From contig NZ_CP059599.1 in NCBI RefSeq assembly GCF_022369455.1, forward strand, positions 710,409 to 774,408: a DNA stretch of 64,000 bases, read 5' to 3'. The notes beneath the pieces are model-generated. The model saw nothing but the letters and a program-made list of their open reading frames with translations, was not told the origin of the DNA and ran no database searches. Source of the stretch: Campylobacter sp. RM5004 (GTDB lineage Bacteria; Campylobacterota; Campylobacteria; Campylobacterales; Campylobacteraceae). Both the position numbers and the translations under genes were made by a program. Below are positions 63,034-64,000 of this stretch, piece by piece. How positions within the stretch are numbered: position 1 is the first letter of the stretch; each line of letters begins with the position of its first letter.

Positions 63034-63093
63034 TTAAGCCCTTTTTAGGGCTTAATTATTTTTATTTTCTTAAGGAATTTGAATTAGGAATTT
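63034..63093. terminator. Terminator of por, then single dispersed repeat (locus 13)
   Basis: AAGCCC-tttttA-GGGCTT at about 63036-63053 is a hairpin three bases after the por stop and is followed by T-rich DNA. GGAATTTGAATTAGGAATTT at 63074-63093 is a repeat copy (T variant). The remaining 170 bases to hydA are AT-rich; a promoter is likely but no box is clear. Confidence 0.75.
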
Positions 63094-63263
63094 AAAAATT
63101 AACTTAAATCTTCTTAAATTAATTTCTAGAAATGTTTTAATTAAGAAATTGATTTTTTTCTTTATTATCAAAAAGCTTTTATTTTAAGATTAAAATTATC
63201 TTTTTTGTAACCTTAAATTCTTTAAATCATATTAAAATTAATAAATTTTTTTAAGGAGATATT

Positions 63264-64000
63264 ATGCAAAATCTTAATGCCAAAAAAGATTTAATGCAAA
63301 TACTAAACGAACATGGTTTTAGTAGAAGGGATTTTTTAAAATGGTCTAGCGGAATGGCTACTATGCTAGGACTTGGAGTAACTTTTGCTCCAAATATTGC
63401 AAATGCAGTAGAAAATGCTAGTAATACTCCTGTAATTTGGCTACATATGGCTGAATGCACAGGCTGTAGTGAGAGTTTACTTAGAAGTGATGCACCTACA
63501 ATTGATAGTTTAATATTTGATTATTTAAATATTGAATATCACGAAACCGTAATGGCTGCAAGCGGTCATCAAGCTGATGAAAACTTAGAAAACGCTATTA
63601 AAAAACATGCAGGAAAATATGTATTATTAGTAGAAGGTGCAGTTCCTGCAGGAAGTTCTAGTTTTTATCTAACCTTGGGTTCTAAAGGCCATACAGGAGA
63701 AGAAATAGCAAAAAAAGCTTGTGAAAATGCAGCAGCGATTTTAGCAATAGGAACCTGTTCAAGCTTTGGTGGTATTCAAGCAGCTGCTCCAAATCCAACA
63801 AATGCTGTGCCAATTAGCAAGATTACAAATAAAAGCGTGATTAATGTTCCAGGCTGTCCTCCAAGTGAGAAAAATATCGTTGGCTCTGTTTTACAATTAT
63901 TATTATTTGGTTCTATGGCACTTGATAATTTTAATCGTCCTAAGTGGGCATATGAGCATAGAATTCATGATTATTGTGAGCGTAGAGGGCATTTTGATGC
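63264..64000 (+). CDS. hydA: NiFe hydrogenase small subunit, 5' part
   Basis: Open from the ATG at 63264 (AAGGAG upstream) to the window end, 245 codons. Tat signal SRRDFLKWSS (about 18-27), then cluster-binding ECTGCSES (about 67), GTCSSFGG (about 167) and PGCPPSE (about 200) of group 1 uptake hydrogenase small subunits. It passes electrons from H2 oxidation at the periplasmic face toward menaquinone. The rest of the gene and probably hydB lie outside the window. Confidence 0.93.
   Translation, partial: MQNLNAKKDLMQILNEHGFSRRDFLKWSSGMATMLGLGVTFAPNIANAVENASNTPVIWLHMAECTGCSESLLRSDAPTIDSLIFDYLNIEYHETVMAASGHQADENLENAIKKHAGKYVLLVEGAVPAGSSSFYLTLGSKGHTGEEIAKKACENAAAILAIGTCSSFGGIQAAAPNPTNAVPISKITNKSVINVPGCPPSEKNIVGSVLQLLLFGSMALDNFNRPKWAYEHRIHDYCERRGHFD

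Overview
The window is AT-rich DNA from a Campylobacter-type epsilonproteobacterium. The evidence is host gene order (flgP-flgQ-flgR-asd, glmM-lspA-hemJ, rpsT-prfA, and a ferredoxin gene divergent from selA), together with flgS, a one-chain pyruvate:flavodoxin oxidoreductase, flavodoxin and a Tat-exported NiFe hydrogenase small subunit. The species cannot be fixed from sequence alone. No rRNA, tRNA or CRISPR array is visible.

Bases 1 to about 29,300 are a temperate-phage region whose left end and integrase or transposase lie outside the window. From left to right it holds: accessory genes, including two consecutive ImmA/IrrE-type metalloproteases between small membrane proteins (1-2506); a first late operon with P2-like baseplate W/J/I proteins, tail fibre, gpX and gpD, ending in Rz/Rz1 spanins and a holin candidate (2559-8813); a regulatory region with a BRO antirepressor, two related HTH regulators, tiny hydrophobic peptides and many dyad operators (8959-12744); a replication module with iterons inside the initiator gene (12765-14590); a packaging module with a lambda-gpA-like terminase and a lambda-like cos candidate (14587-17540); a HEPN/Abi-like accessory gene (17686-18387); and a second late operon with lambda-like portal, a protease-capsid fusion and a P2-like contractile tail (18497-29281). 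The phage is thus a lambda-type head on a P2-type tail. Both late operons begin with the same perfect 43-bp repeat placed 6 bases before the first ATG, probably a late promoter giving leaderless mRNA.

Several phage genes are broken by single-base shifts or stop codons (DUF1353 gene, replication initiator, terminase, protease-capsid, tape measure), while the host genes beside them are intact, so the prophage looks decayed. One frame change looks programmed: the tail chaperone gene has an A AAA AAC slip site, a 6-base spacer and a perfect stem, leading into an E'-like extension.

Bases 29,400-64,000 are host chromosome: a substrate-binding protein and an EI24 membrane protein, fldA, an fccABC-like periplasmic flavocytochrome system, lepA, a ferredoxin with a TorD-like chaperone, selA-bcp, flgS, serA, a chemoreceptor, mgtE, an M23 peptidase, flgPQR-asd, hemJ-lspA-glmM, rpsT-prfA, por and the start of hydA. 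This half carries a dispersed family of about 19 bp (AGAATTTGAAATAGGAATT and its complement) at 13 loci. It often occurs as inverted pairs just after stop codons, once lies inside a gene, and was not seen in the prophage. That pattern resembles DNA uptake sequences of other naturally competent bacteria and is the most notable unexplained signal here.
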